From contig JAJRQP010000315.1 of the NCBI GenBank assembly GCA_024280195.1, positions 1-11,411 on the forward strand: a stretch of 11,411 nt of DNA. The letters are read 5' to 3'. The translations under genes and the position numbers were made by a program. The stretch is from Bacteroidota bacterium. Its GTDB lineage: Bacteria; Bacteroidota; Bacteroidia; Flavobacteriales_D; Crocinitomicaceae. This document shows, in pieces, positions 1 to 6,113 of this stretch. Positions within the stretch are counted from its first letter, which is position 1. Each line of letters starts with the position of its first letter. Under the pieces are notes generated by a model. The model did no database searches. It was not told the DNA's origin and worked only from the letters and a program-made list of their open reading frames with translations.

Positions 1-258
1 AAAGATTTTCTATTACTCAACGCTGACATCAATATTGAAATTCAAGGACACGTTTTTGCTTTAGGAGACAATTCCATCATGGGCCAAAAAATATCAGAAG
101 CTAGAGCTAAAAGAGTCCGCAAATACCTCATTGAGAATGGGATTGATAAACACCGTTTAGAAGCAAAAGGTTATGGTAACACAATGCCAATTTTTGAAGA
201 GCCTAAATTTTCTTACGAAGAACAGGCCAATAGACGGGTGGAGATATTGGTGCTTTAA
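1..258 (+). CDS. OmpA-like C-terminal domain protein (5' truncated)
   Basis: The first 86 codons, in frame 1, are the tail of an OmpA/MotB-type peptidoglycan-associated domain; the start lies outside the window. Visible landmarks are IEIQGH (residues 12-17 of the fragment), SEARAKRV, the GI..HRLEAKGYGN stretch and the closing NRRVEI motif just before the stop. Proteins of this family tether the outer membrane to peptidoglycan, usually with a beta-barrel or repeat-bearing N-terminus that cannot be seen here. The usual GHTD signature reads GHVF: the Asp that contacts diaminopimelate in characterised OmpA domains is missing, while the later Arg (in EARA) is present. It is convergent with frr and separated from it by a hairpin terminator. 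Family assignment is secure; the full protein architecture is unknown. Confidence 0.85.
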   Translation, partial: KDFLLLNADINIEIQGHVFALGDNSIMGQKISEARAKRVRKYLIENGIDKHRLEAKGYGNTMPIFEEPKFSYEEQANRRVEILVL

Positions 259-275
259 TTTGAAATTAAAGTAAC

Positions 276-305
276 AAAAAAAGCCTTTCAATTTGAAAGG
301 CTTTT
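276..305. terminator. Bidirectional hairpin terminator between ompA-like gene and frr
   Basis: An 11-bp perfect inverted repeat (281-291 with 293-303, core AGCCTTTCAA) is flanked by seven A on the left and a short T run on the right. Read on the minus strand it ends in seven T, a good rho-independent terminator for frr; on the plus strand the T run is only four. It sits between convergent genes, so it probably serves both. Confidence 0.8.
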
Positions 306-326
306 ACGTTATATCTTATACGGTGA

Positions 327-890
327 CTAGATCGTCATAATGTCTTTTTCTTTTACATCTAACACATCTTCTACTTTCTTAGCAAACGAATTAGTAATGT
401 TTTGAATTTCAGCTTCTCCATCCTTCATCATGTCTTCAGAAAGGCCATCGTCTTTTAACGATTTCAACATATCCAAAGCATCTTTTCGATTATTTCTAAA
501 ACCAACCTTTGTGTTTTCCATTTCTCCTTTAGCTTGTTTTACCAAGTCACGTCTTCTTTCTTCTGTTAATGGTGGTACAGAAATCAATAAGCTTTCACCA
601 TTACTTTGTGGAGCAAACCCTAAATTAGCATTGATAATTCCTTTCATGATTTCATCCAGCATTGTTTTCTCCCAAGGCTGAACAGTAATCGTTCTTGCAT
701 CCATCGTGTTCACGTTTGCAACTTGCTGCAAAGGAGTTGGGCTTCCATAATAATCAATCATAACAGTTTGCAACATTGAAGGAGAAGCCTTTCCTGCTCG
801 TATTTTTGAAAGTTCTACTTCGTAATGAGAAACCGTCTTTTCATTTGAACTTTTCAGTTCATCATATATCATATTTAATTCTTCAGTCAT
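327..890 (-). CDS. frr: Ribosome recycling factor
   Basis: RRF works with EF-G to split the post-termination ribosome into subunits in the cytoplasm. The 187-residue product matches the usual length (about 185) and is recognisable end to end. It shows the N-terminal helix ELSKIRAGKASPSML (about 26-40), the domain II beta region (VMIDYYGSPTPLQQVANV), QPWEK, and the C-terminal helical bundle with the FRNNRKD motif (131-137). The two arginines of that motif (132 and 135) correspond to Arg129 and Arg132 of E. coli RRF, which contact the ribosome. It starts at ATG 15 bp after the pyrH stop, so the two genes should be cotranscribed, an order common in bacteria. No Shine-Dalgarno sequence is apparent. 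A hairpin terminator follows the stop. Confidence 0.97.
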   Translation of the reverse strand: MTEELNMIYDELKSSNEKTVSHYEVELSKIRAGKASPSMLQTVMIDYYGSPTPLQQVANVNTMDARTITVQPWEKTMLDEIMKGIINANLGFAPQSNGESLLISVPPLTEERRRDLVKQAKGEMENTKVGFRNNRKDALDMLKSLKDDGLSEDMMKDGEAEIQNITNSFAKKVEDVLDVKEKDIMTI

Positions 891-905
891 CTTGTGATTT
901 TAATT

Positions 906-1613
906 TTAATTACGAACAATTGTGCCAACTTGCTCTCCTTTCAACACTTTTAAAAGGTTACCTGGAGAATCCATATCAAAAACTATGATAGGAAGGTCAT
1001 TCTCTTTACACAACGTGAACGCTGTCATATCCATAATATTTAAGCCTTTTTTATAGACATCATCAAAACTAATCATGTCATATTTTGTTGCATTAGGATC
1101 TTTTTCAGGGTCTGCAGAATAGATACCATCTACTCGAGTACCTTTCAAAATAACGTCTGCATTTATTTCAATTGCTCTCAATGATGCTGCTGAATCTGTT
1201 GTGAAATAAGGGTTTCCAGTTCCAGCACCAAAAACAACAACTCTTCCTTTCTCTAAATGACGCACTGCTCTTCTTCTAATAAAAGGTTCTGCAATGGCTT
1301 TCATTTCGATAGCAGATTGTAAACGAGAATGAACACCTTCTGACTCCAGTGCTGATTGTAGTGCCATGGAATTAATCATTGTAGCTAACATCCCCATGTA
1401 ATCGCCATGAGTCCTGTCCATTCCTCCTTCTTCAGCTTGAACTCCTCTAAAAATATTACCTCCACCGATAACAATCGCGACTTCAACCCCAGCATCATAA
1501 ATCTCTTTGATTTGAAGTGCGTATGATTTTAATCTATTATTATCAATTCCGAAGGCTTTATCTCCCATTAAAGATTCGCCACTTAATTTTAAAAGAATTC
1601 TTTTGTATTTCAT
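906..1613 (-). CDS. pyrH: UMP kinase
   Basis: UMP kinase phosphorylates UMP to UDP with ATP in pyrimidine nucleotide synthesis; the bacterial enzyme is a hexamer of the amino-acid-kinase fold, controlled by GTP and UTP. The 235-residue length is normal. Signatures are KLSGE at residues 9-13, the nucleotide-binding GGGNIFRG at 50-57, the D..GM.AT..N stretch at 71-81, the UMP-binding GTGNPYFTTDSAA at 131-143 and VDGIY at 161-165. It lies downstream of tsf but is separated from it by 248 bp containing a strong terminator, and a TAnnTTTG box lies about 20-27 bp upstream of its ATG, so it probably has its own promoter and drives pyrH-frr. No anomalies seen. Confidence 0.97.
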   Translation of the reverse strand: MKYKRILLKLSGESLMGDKAFGIDNNRLKSYALQIKEIYDAGVEVAIVIGGGNIFRGVQAEEGGMDRTHGDYMGMLATMINSMALQSALESEGVHSRLQSAIEMKAIAEPFIRRRAVRHLEKGRVVVFGAGTGNPYFTTDSAASLRAIEINADVILKGTRVDGIYSADPEKDPNATKYDMISFDDVYKKGLNIMDMTAFTLCKENDLPIIVFDMDSPGNLLKVLKGEQVGTIVRN

Positions 1614-1632
1614 GTTGAAATTTTCCGTTGAA

Positions 1633-1640
1633 CAAATATA
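1633..1640 (-). promoter_or_regulatory. Putative promoter -7 element for pyrH-frr
   Basis: On the minus strand this reads TATATTTG, an exact match to the Bacteroidota -7 consensus TAnnTTTG, 20 bp before the pyrH ATG. The nearest upstream TTG is about 26 bp away, longer than the usual 19-21 bp, so the -33 element is not convincing. The tsf terminator upstream makes a promoter here necessary unless there is read-through. Confidence 0.45.
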
Positions 1641-1670
1641 ATGAATTAAAAGAAGTGGATAGCTGTCAAA

Positions 1671-1705
1671 ATGAAAAATGAAAGATGAAAGATGAAAAAT
1701 GAAAA
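1671..1705. repeat. Five 7-bp tandem repeats, unit ATGAAAR
   Basis: Five consecutive heptamers read ATGAAAA, ATGAAAG, ATGAAAG, ATGAAAA, ATGAAAA between the tsf terminator and the pyrH promoter. They encode nothing obvious: no ORF of supportable length runs through them. This is a short-period low-complexity array that could vary in copy number by slippage. Confidence 0.8.
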
Positions 1706-1790
1706 AAGGAAGCGAAAGAAAGTCACAAGAACTTTGTGTGGAAGAACAATATTAATTTACTAATAAAATTACTTGCTAAATTTTGATGAC

Positions 1791-1843
1791 AAAAAAAAGC
1801 CGTTTTGGATATCGAGCGTAGTCGAAATACCAAAACGGCTTTT
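1791..1843 (-). terminator. Terminator after tsf with a palindromic repeat in its loop
   Basis: A perfect 14-bp stem (1795-1808 AAAAGCCGTTTTGG with 1830-1843) is followed on the minus strand by eight T, a strong rho-independent terminator 18 bp after the tsf stop. The 21-base loop (1809-1829) is itself nearly self-complementary: TCGA (1812-1815) can pair with TCGA (1822-1825) around GCGTAG. The loop reads TTTCGACTACGCTCGAT on the minus strand, a form resembling short palindromic repeats I know to be scattered in Bacteroidota genomes. Confidence 0.85.
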
Positions 1844-1861
1844 AATATAATTGTTTGTCAA

Positions 1862-2692
1862 TTAAGACAATGCAACTCTTTTGAAATCAACAATTGTCAA
1901 TCCTGCTTCTGCAGCAGTTAACATTTGCTCAACTGATTGCTTGTTATCTCTAACGTTTGCTTGGCTCAATAAAGTATTTTCTTTAAAGAACTTATTCAAA
2001 CGACCTTGAGCAATTTTTTCAGCCATTTCAGCAGGTTTCCCTTCTTGGATAGCTAAATCTTTACCAACCTCTAATTCTCTAGCGATTGTTTCAGGAGCGA
2101 TCCCTTCTTTGCTAAGAGCCATTGGATTCATTGCTGCAACTTGCATAGCAACTTGTTTTCCTGCATCTAAAGCAGATTCAGTATCCTTGTTCAATGCAAC
2201 TAAAGTAGCCAATTGATTACCTGGATGGTTGTATGCAACAACTGCATCAGCGCTAATGATTTCTAAGTTAGAAAAATCTAATTTCTCACCAAGAACACCA
2301 ACTTGCTCAATGATTTTTTCTGCAACAGTTAACTTATCGTTGTATGCTTCAGACATCATTGCTTCAACAGACGCTGGTCTTTTCTCCATTGCGATAGTCA
2401 TTAATGACTCAACAAAAGCCATATAATCACTGTTCATTGCAACGAAATCAGTTTCACAATTCAATGATAAAACAATACCTGTTTTTCCATCGTTTGTAAT
2501 TTTTGCTAAAACTAAACCTTCTTTTGCATCGTTGTCTCCTCTCTTAGCAGCAACTTTTTGTCCTTTCTTACGAAGAACATCAACAGCTGCTTCAAAGTCA
2601 CCATCAGTTTCTACTAAAGCTTTCTTGCAGTCCATCATCCCTGCACCCGTTTGCTTTCTTAATTTATTTACATCTTGAGCTGTAATTGCCAT
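1862..2692 (-). CDS. tsf: Elongation factor Ts
   Basis: EF-Ts is the guanine-nucleotide exchange factor that regenerates EF-Tu-GTP. The 276-residue product has the N-terminal UBA-like domain (LRKQTGAGMMDCKKAL, residues 11-26, with the usual VLRKKG end at 39-44) and the core with NCETDFVA (78-85), whose TDFV inserts into EF-Tu to displace magnesium. The C-terminal end has the expected QANVRDNKQSVEQML segment. Length and architecture match the short-to-medium bacterial type. It follows rpsB in transcription, the near-universal rpsB-tsf pairing, across a 115-bp gap holding a long imperfect hairpin. ATG start by homology; no purine-rich ribosome site is evident. A strong terminator follows. Confidence 0.97.
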   Translation of the reverse strand: MAITAQDVNKLRKQTGAGMMDCKKALVETDGDFEAAVDVLRKKGQKVAAKRGDNDAKEGLVLAKITNDGKTGIVLSLNCETDFVAMNSDYMAFVESLMTIAMEKRPASVEAMMSEAYNDKLTVAEKIIEQVGVLGEKLDFSNLEIISADAVVAYNHPGNQLATLVALNKDTESALDAGKQVAMQVAAMNPMALSKEGIAPETIARELEVGKDLAIQEGKPAEMAEKIAQGRLNKFFKENTLLSQANVRDNKQSVEQMLTAAEAGLTIVDFKRVALS

Positions 2693-2724
2693 GATATATA
2701 ATTTTATTGTTTGTTATTATAAGG

Positions 2725-2794
2725 AGTTAAGAAGATTAGAATTTAAGTAGTTAAGAATGAAATTTCACTCTTAACTACTTATTTCTTCTTAATT
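2725..2794 (-). promoter_or_regulatory. Long imperfect hairpin in the rpsB-tsf spacer
   Basis: Two nested inverted-repeat arms fold into one long hairpin: 2744-2756 pairs with 2769-2781 (core AAGTAGTTAAGA), and outside an internal loop 2725-2735 pairs with 2784-2794 (core AAGAAG). There is no T-run after the stem on the minus strand, so it is not a clean rho-independent terminator. An attenuator, a processing site or an mRNA-stabilising structure that sets the S2 to EF-Ts ratio would fit; this is inference. Confidence 0.55.
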
Positions 2795-2807
2795 CTTTTT
2801 CTTTTTA

Positions 2808-3914
2808 TTATGCCTTAACTTTTCCTCCGTCAAGTTCATCTTGCCATTTCTTCAATTCATCCCACTTTCCTTCAGCAGCCATTCCAGCTTGCTGACACCA
2901 TGTAGATGCATCTTTTCCAGCTAATGTCTTGTGAGCAGATAAGATCTCTTTGATTGCTTCTTCAGAAGAACCTGCAACATCTTTATAAGTTACCAATCCT
3001 GCCGCCGTTAAAACCTCAGCGATTTTTGGTCCAACTCCTTCGATTTTTTTCAAATCATCCGCTTTCGCCTTTGAAGTTGCTTTCTTAGGAGCAGCTTTCG
3101 CTTCTACCTTCACTTCTTCTTTCTTTGGAGCTTCCACTTTTGGAGTATCTACTTTTTCTGCTTTAGGAGCAGCTTCTTTTGCTTCCTTTTTTGCTTTTGC
3201 ATCTTTATCAGCAGAAGCTTTTGCATTCTTTCTATCTTCTAAACCTTCTTTAATTGCTTCACAAACTGTGTCAAGAATTAACGTAATAGATTTAGTAGCA
3301 TCATCATTTGCAGGGATAGGGAAATCAACAAACTTAGGATTTGAATTTGTATCTACCATAGCAAATACGGGAATATTCAAACGCTTTGCTTCTTTCAATG
3401 CGATGTGTTCCTTAATAATATCAACAATAAAAATAGCTGCTGGTTGACGAGTCATATCAGCAATAGAACCAAAATTCTTTTCTAATTTTTCACGTTGACG
3501 AGTTTTGAATAAACGTTCTCTTTTGTTCAAAGTAGTCCAAGTTCCATCCGTTTGCATCTTGTCGATTGCTGACATTTTACGAATAGACTTACGAGTCGTC
3601 GCAAAGTTAGTTAACATTCCACCAGACCAACGTTCAGTAACGTAAGGCATGTTTAATTCTTTCACTCTTGAAGATACTATGTCTTTTGCTTGTTTCTTTG
3701 TTGCTACGAAAAGAATTTTCTTACCCGATTTTGCAATTTGCTTTAAAGCAGCGCTCGAATTTTCGAGGTGTGCAATTGTCTTATTTAGGTCAATAATGTG
3801 GATACCTTTTTTTTCCTCAAAGATATACGGCGCCATTGCCGGGTTCCATTTTCTTTTCAAGTGTCCAAAGTGTACACCTGCATTTAATAAATCTTCAAAT
3901 TTTAATTTTGACAT
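2808..3914 (-). CDS. rpsB: 30S ribosomal protein S2 with C-terminal extension
   Basis: S2 binds late to the 30S subunit and, with S1, helps mRNA docking. Residues 1-228 are a full S2: LLNAGVHFGHLKRKWNPAM at 9-27, IHIIDLNKT (38-46), ERWSGGMLTNF (94-104), RQPAAIFIVD (156-165) and IPVFAMVDTNSNP (181-193). The usual length is about 230-260 residues; this product has 368. After the core comes a Lys/Ala/Glu-rich linker (229-284) and then a compact domain (285-368). That domain opens with DDLKKIEGVGPKIAEVLTAA, a helix-hairpin-helix pattern, and closes with a Trp-rich GKWDELKKWQDELDGG. I associate a similar tail with ribosomal protein L21 of Bacteroidota. No frameshift separates the parts, so the extension is genuine. 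The ATG start fits the conserved S2 N-terminus. A structured leader lies upstream and tsf follows. Confidence 0.97.
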   Translation of the reverse strand: MSKLKFEDLLNAGVHFGHLKRKWNPAMAPYIFEEKKGIHIIDLNKTIAHLENSSAALKQIAKSGKKILFVATKKQAKDIVSSRVKELNMPYVTERWSGGMLTNFATTRKSIRKMSAIDKMQTDGTWTTLNKRERLFKTRQREKLEKNFGSIADMTRQPAAIFIVDIIKEHIALKEAKRLNIPVFAMVDTNSNPKFVDFPIPANDDATKSITLILDTVCEAIKEGLEDRKNAKASADKDAKAKKEAKEAAPKAEKVDTPKVEAPKKEEVKVEAKAAPKKATSKAKADDLKKIEGVGPKIAEVLTAAGLVTYKDVAGSSEEAIKEILSAHKTLAGKDASTWCQQAGMAAEGKWDELKKWQDELDGGKVKA

Positions 3915-4017
3915 TTTCTTTTTTTTAATTGTTCACGTTCCTTTAGTAATCAGTTTCAAGAGGGGCTTAACAGCGGTGCTCAAGAACTTGGATACTAAAC
4001 AACTTGCAAAATATTTT
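3915..4017 (-). promoter_or_regulatory. Candidate structured leader of rpsB
   Basis: The 103-bp rpsI-rpsB gap can form a compact stem-loop at 3952-3988. On the RNA, AGUUC pairs with GAAACU (one bulge), then a symmetric UU/UU internal loop, then GAG with CUC, and inside a small GCU-GUUA-AGC hairpin. The rest of the gap is AT-rich, and a purine-rich A8GA3 tract touches the rpsB ATG. Leaders that bind S2 to regulate rpsB are known in other bacteria; that this is one is inference. I could not find a convincing promoter in the gap. Confidence 0.4.
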
Positions 4018-4404
4018 TTAACGTTTCGAGAATTGAAATTTCTTTCTCGCTTTTGGTTGTCCTGGCTTCTTTCTTTCGACCATTCTTGGATCACGAGTCA
4101 TTAAACCTTCTTCTTTCAATAAAGGTTTGTTTTCTTCGCTCACTTTCACCAAAGCTCTTGAGATTCCCAATCTGATTGCTTCAACTTGTCCGTTGATTCC
4201 TCCACCAGCAACATTCACATTCAGGTCATAAGTACCTTCTGTTTCTGTTAATTGAAATGGTTGAAGAATTTTCGCTTGAAGAACAGCAGTTGGAAAGAAT
4301 TCTTTATAATCTCTCTTATTGATTGTAAACTTACCTTTACCTTTTGTCATGTAGACACGAGCAACGGCAGTCTTTCTTCTTCCTAGTGTGTTAATTACTT
4401 CCAT
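4018..4404 (-). CDS. rpsI: 30S ribosomal protein S9
   Basis: S9 (uS9) sits in the 30S head and its C-terminal tail reaches the P-site tRNA. The 128-residue product has the normal length. It shows NTLGRRKTAVARV (5-17), the family signature GGGINGQVEAIRLGISRALV (67-86), TRDPRMVERKKPGQPKARK (103-121) and the conserved basic ending FSKR (125-128), whose final Arg contacts tRNA. It follows rplM by only 3 bp, so the two are translated from one message; this L13-S9 pairing is almost universal. The ATG start is confirmed by homology to the N-terminus. The stop is 103 bp before rpsB, which may share the transcript. Confidence 0.98.
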   Translation of the reverse strand: MEVINTLGRRKTAVARVYMTKGKGKFTINKRDYKEFFPTAVLQAKILQPFQLTETEGTYDLNVNVAGGGINGQVEAIRLGISRALVKVSEENKPLLKEEGLMTRDPRMVERKKPGQPKARKKFQFSKR

Positions 4405-4407
4405 AAT

Positions 4408-4863
4408 TTATTTGAATGTATCTAAATTTAGTACTTCAGGCTTTTGAGCTTCAAGATTGTGCTCTGGACCTACAAATACTTTTAGGTTTCTAAATAACTG
4501 GCGACCAAGCGTGTTCTTAGGAAGCATTCCTTTAACAGCTTTTTCTACCAATCTTCCTGGATTCTTAGCCAACATTTGTTCGGCTGTTGTTTGACGTTGT
4601 CCACCTGGATATCCAGTGTGACGGATGTACGTCTTATCCACTAATTTTGTACCTGAAAAAGATACTTTCTCTGCATTTAGAACAATAACATTGTCCCCGC
4701 AGTCAGCATGAGGTGTGTAATTCGCTTTGTGTTTCCCACGAATTAATTTCGCCACCTTGCTCGCTAAACGACCTAATGTTTGGCCTTCAGCATCCACAAC
4801 AATCCACTTCTTTTCAGCAGTTTCTTTGTTAGCGGAAACGGTTTTGTAACTTAATGTATCCAC
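4408..4863 (-). CDS. rplM: 50S ribosomal protein L13 (GTG start)
   Basis: L13 (uL13) is an early-assembly protein of the 50S subunit. The 151-residue product carries WIVVDAEGQTLGRLAS (20-35), IRGKHKANYTPHADCGD (42-58), the KTYIRHTGYPGGQRQ stretch (78-92), AVKGMLPKNTLGR (109-121) and VFVGPEHNLEAQKP (129-142). The start codon is GTG at 4861-4863; the residues that follow (DTLSYKTVSANK) agree with the conserved N-terminus of Bacteroidota L13 as I know it, and no in-frame ATG lies nearby upstream. It is the first gene of the ribosomal cluster, with a near-consensus promoter about 50 bp upstream. rpsI starts 3 bp after its stop. Confidence 0.98.
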   Translation of the reverse strand: MDTLSYKTVSANKETAEKKWIVVDAEGQTLGRLASKVAKLIRGKHKANYTPHADCGDNVIVLNAEKVSFSGTKLVDKTYIRHTGYPGGQRQTTAEQMLAKNPGRLVEKAVKGMLPKNTLGRQLFRNLKVFVGPEHNLEAQKPEVLNLDTFK

Positions 4864-4892
4864 AATTTTTATTTTAATTAATTAAGACAATT

Positions 4893-4907
4893 CCCCAAAT
4901 AAGGGGG
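4893..4907 (-). promoter_or_regulatory. Short GC hairpin at the 5' end of the rplM transcript
   Basis: On the minus strand CCCCC, a six-base AT loop and GGGG form a small hairpin starting within a few bases of the predicted transcription start. Because it is at the extreme 5' end it could protect the message or set translation, but four to five base pairs is modest and this may be chance. Confidence 0.35.
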
Positions 4908-4909
4908 TG

Positions 4910-4940
4910 CAAAGATATGATTTCTAGGTTTATTAACAAA
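4910..4940 (-). promoter_or_regulatory. Promoter of the rplM-rpsI ribosomal operon
   Basis: On the minus strand a -33 element TTTG (4937-4940) and a -7 element TATCTTTG (4910-4917) are separated by 19 bp, matching the Bacteroidota primary sigma factor consensus TTTG-N19-TAnnTTTG. The predicted start of transcription falls around 4903-4906, giving a leader of about 40 bp before the rplM GTG. It is the best promoter in the window and fits a highly expressed operon. Confidence 0.85.
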
Positions 4941-5023
4941 CCTTATTTGAAAATAATTTAAGAATAATGGAAAGTATTTTCATGCTTACTTTTTTATGGC
5001 CTATTCGGAACACTCAAAACAGT

Positions 5024-5056
5024 AAAAACAGCCTAAGATAACGAGAAGCTATTTTT
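5024..5056 (-). terminator. Possible terminator after the crotonase gene
   Basis: Arms 5048-5056 and 5024-5032 pair on the minus-strand RNA (AAAAAUAGC with GCUGUUUUU, one G-U pair) around a 15-base loop, and the 3' arm is itself U-rich. The 5' arm overlaps the stop codon. It lies where the operon should end, but the long loop and AT-rich stem make it only a moderate candidate. Confidence 0.4.
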
Positions 5057-5828
5057 ACTTCTTCTTGAACTGATTAATCGCATTCACAGTAAATTCTGAA
5101 AGAACTAACTGCCCGCTCAATTCTGCACGATCTTTCAATAGCTCATCCCAATGATCTGTCCCCTCCCAGAAGATATTCTTTAATAAGACCATTGCTTCAG
5201 GGTTAGAATTAGAAAGAGTGGTTGCTAGTTCTTCAATTTTTGAATCCATATCTTCGACAGTATCGAAAATCTCTGCATATAAACCTTGCTCTTGTGCCCA
5301 TTTTGCCGTTCTCCATTCTGTCGCATTGATTGCCAACTGACTCATTGCAGAAGTTCCAATTTTACGCTCCACTGCGGGACCGACAACAAAAGGACCAATT
5401 CCAACTGCTAGTTCTGACAATTTAACTGCGGAAAACTTTGTTGCAAAGCAATAATCGACTGCAGATGCAACTCCTACTCCACCACCAACTGCTTTTCCTT
5501 GAACACGTCCAATGATTAGTTTTGGACTCTTTCGACATGCATTAATTACATTTGCGAAACCTGAAAAGAACTTCTTTCCTGTTTCAAAATCTTTGATTGA
5601 AATCAATTCATCAAAACTTGCTCCGGCACAAAAAGCTCTTTCTCCTGCAGATTTTAACACAACGACTTTTACATCATCTTTTTGACCAAGCTCTGTAATT
5701 GTATTGGCTAATTTCTCTAGAATTTTTCCAGGTAATGAATTACTTAAAGGATGTCCAAATTCAATGGTTGCTATTCCTTTATCATCAATCACCACATCTA
5801 CATGACCTTGATCTACTGCTACTGACAT
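5055..5828 (-). CDS. Enoyl-CoA hydratase/isomerase family protein
   Basis: This is a full-length crotonase-fold enzyme (257 residues; family about 255-270) acting on an acyl-CoA thioester. The first oxyanion-hole segment is AFCAGASFDEL (65-75), the second GKAVGGGVGVASAVD (111-125). Aligned to rat enoyl-CoA hydratase, the position of catalytic Glu144 is Gly119, while that of Glu164 is kept as Glu139 (KLSEL). GGGVG followed by LSEL...GIGPFVVGP resembles methylglutaconyl-CoA hydratases of leucine breakdown, so that is my best guess, but isomerase or other crotonase activities remain possible. It is the last gene of a three-gene operon, starting 5 bp after the RRM gene, at an ATG. Confidence 0.88.
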   Translation of the reverse strand: MSVAVDQGHVDVVIDDKGIATIEFGHPLSNSLPGKILEKLANTITELGQKDDVKVVVLKSAGERAFCAGASFDELISIKDFETGKKFFSGFANVINACRKSPKLIIGRVQGKAVGGGVGVASAVDYCFATKFSAVKLSELAVGIGPFVVGPAVERKIGTSAMSQLAINATEWRTAKWAQEQGLYAEIFDTVEDMDSKIEELATTLSNSNPEAMVLLKNIFWEGTDHWDELLKDRAELSGQLVLSEFTVNAINQFKKK

Positions 5829-5833
5829 AATTG

Positions 5834-6106
5834 TTATTTCGTTGATTTCTTTACTCGATCTCCTTTTGCCGATGCAATTTTAACATCAATTTTACGCTCA
5901 TTGATTTCCATCCCGTCTAAGGCTTGTATTGCGTTAATTGCTTCTTCAGAATTCTCCATTTCTACGTATGCAAACCCTTTTGAACGCTTGGTATCTTTCT
6001 CATACACAACATGTGCGTAATTCACCTTTCCAAAAGTGGAGAAGGTTGCTTTGATATCTTCTGAAGTGATGCTCCAGTCTAAGTTGGCGATAAATATATT
6101 TACCAT
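5834..6106 (-). CDS. Single-RRM RNA-binding protein
   Basis: A 90-residue protein made almost wholly of one RNA recognition motif. RNP2 is IFIANL (4-9) and RNP1 is KGFAYVEM (43-50), with the aromatic residues Phe5, Phe45 and Tyr47 in the positions that stack on RNA bases. The short C-terminal tail (KGDRVKKSTK) is basic. Small RRM proteins of this type are common in Bacteroidota and cyanobacteria; in Bacteroidota some act as global RNA-binding regulators, but the target here is unknown. It starts 7 bp after the upstream membrane protein gene and ends 5 bp before the crotonase gene, so the three are cotranscribed. Confidence 0.93.
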   Translation of the reverse strand: MVNIFIANLDWSITSEDIKATFSTFGKVNYAHVVYEKDTKRSKGFAYVEMENSEEAINAIQALDGMEINERKIDVKIASAKGDRVKKSTK

Positions 6107-6113
6107 TCTAATT

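Noticed and set aside
1671..1705. CRISPR-like repeat
   Set aside because: Units are 7 bp, directly adjacent and without spacers, so this is a simple tandem repeat.
3649..4104. 151-codon + strand open frame across rpsB, its leader and rpsI
   Set aside because: Antisense to two certain ribosomal genes; its residues mirror the opposite strand and show no domain.
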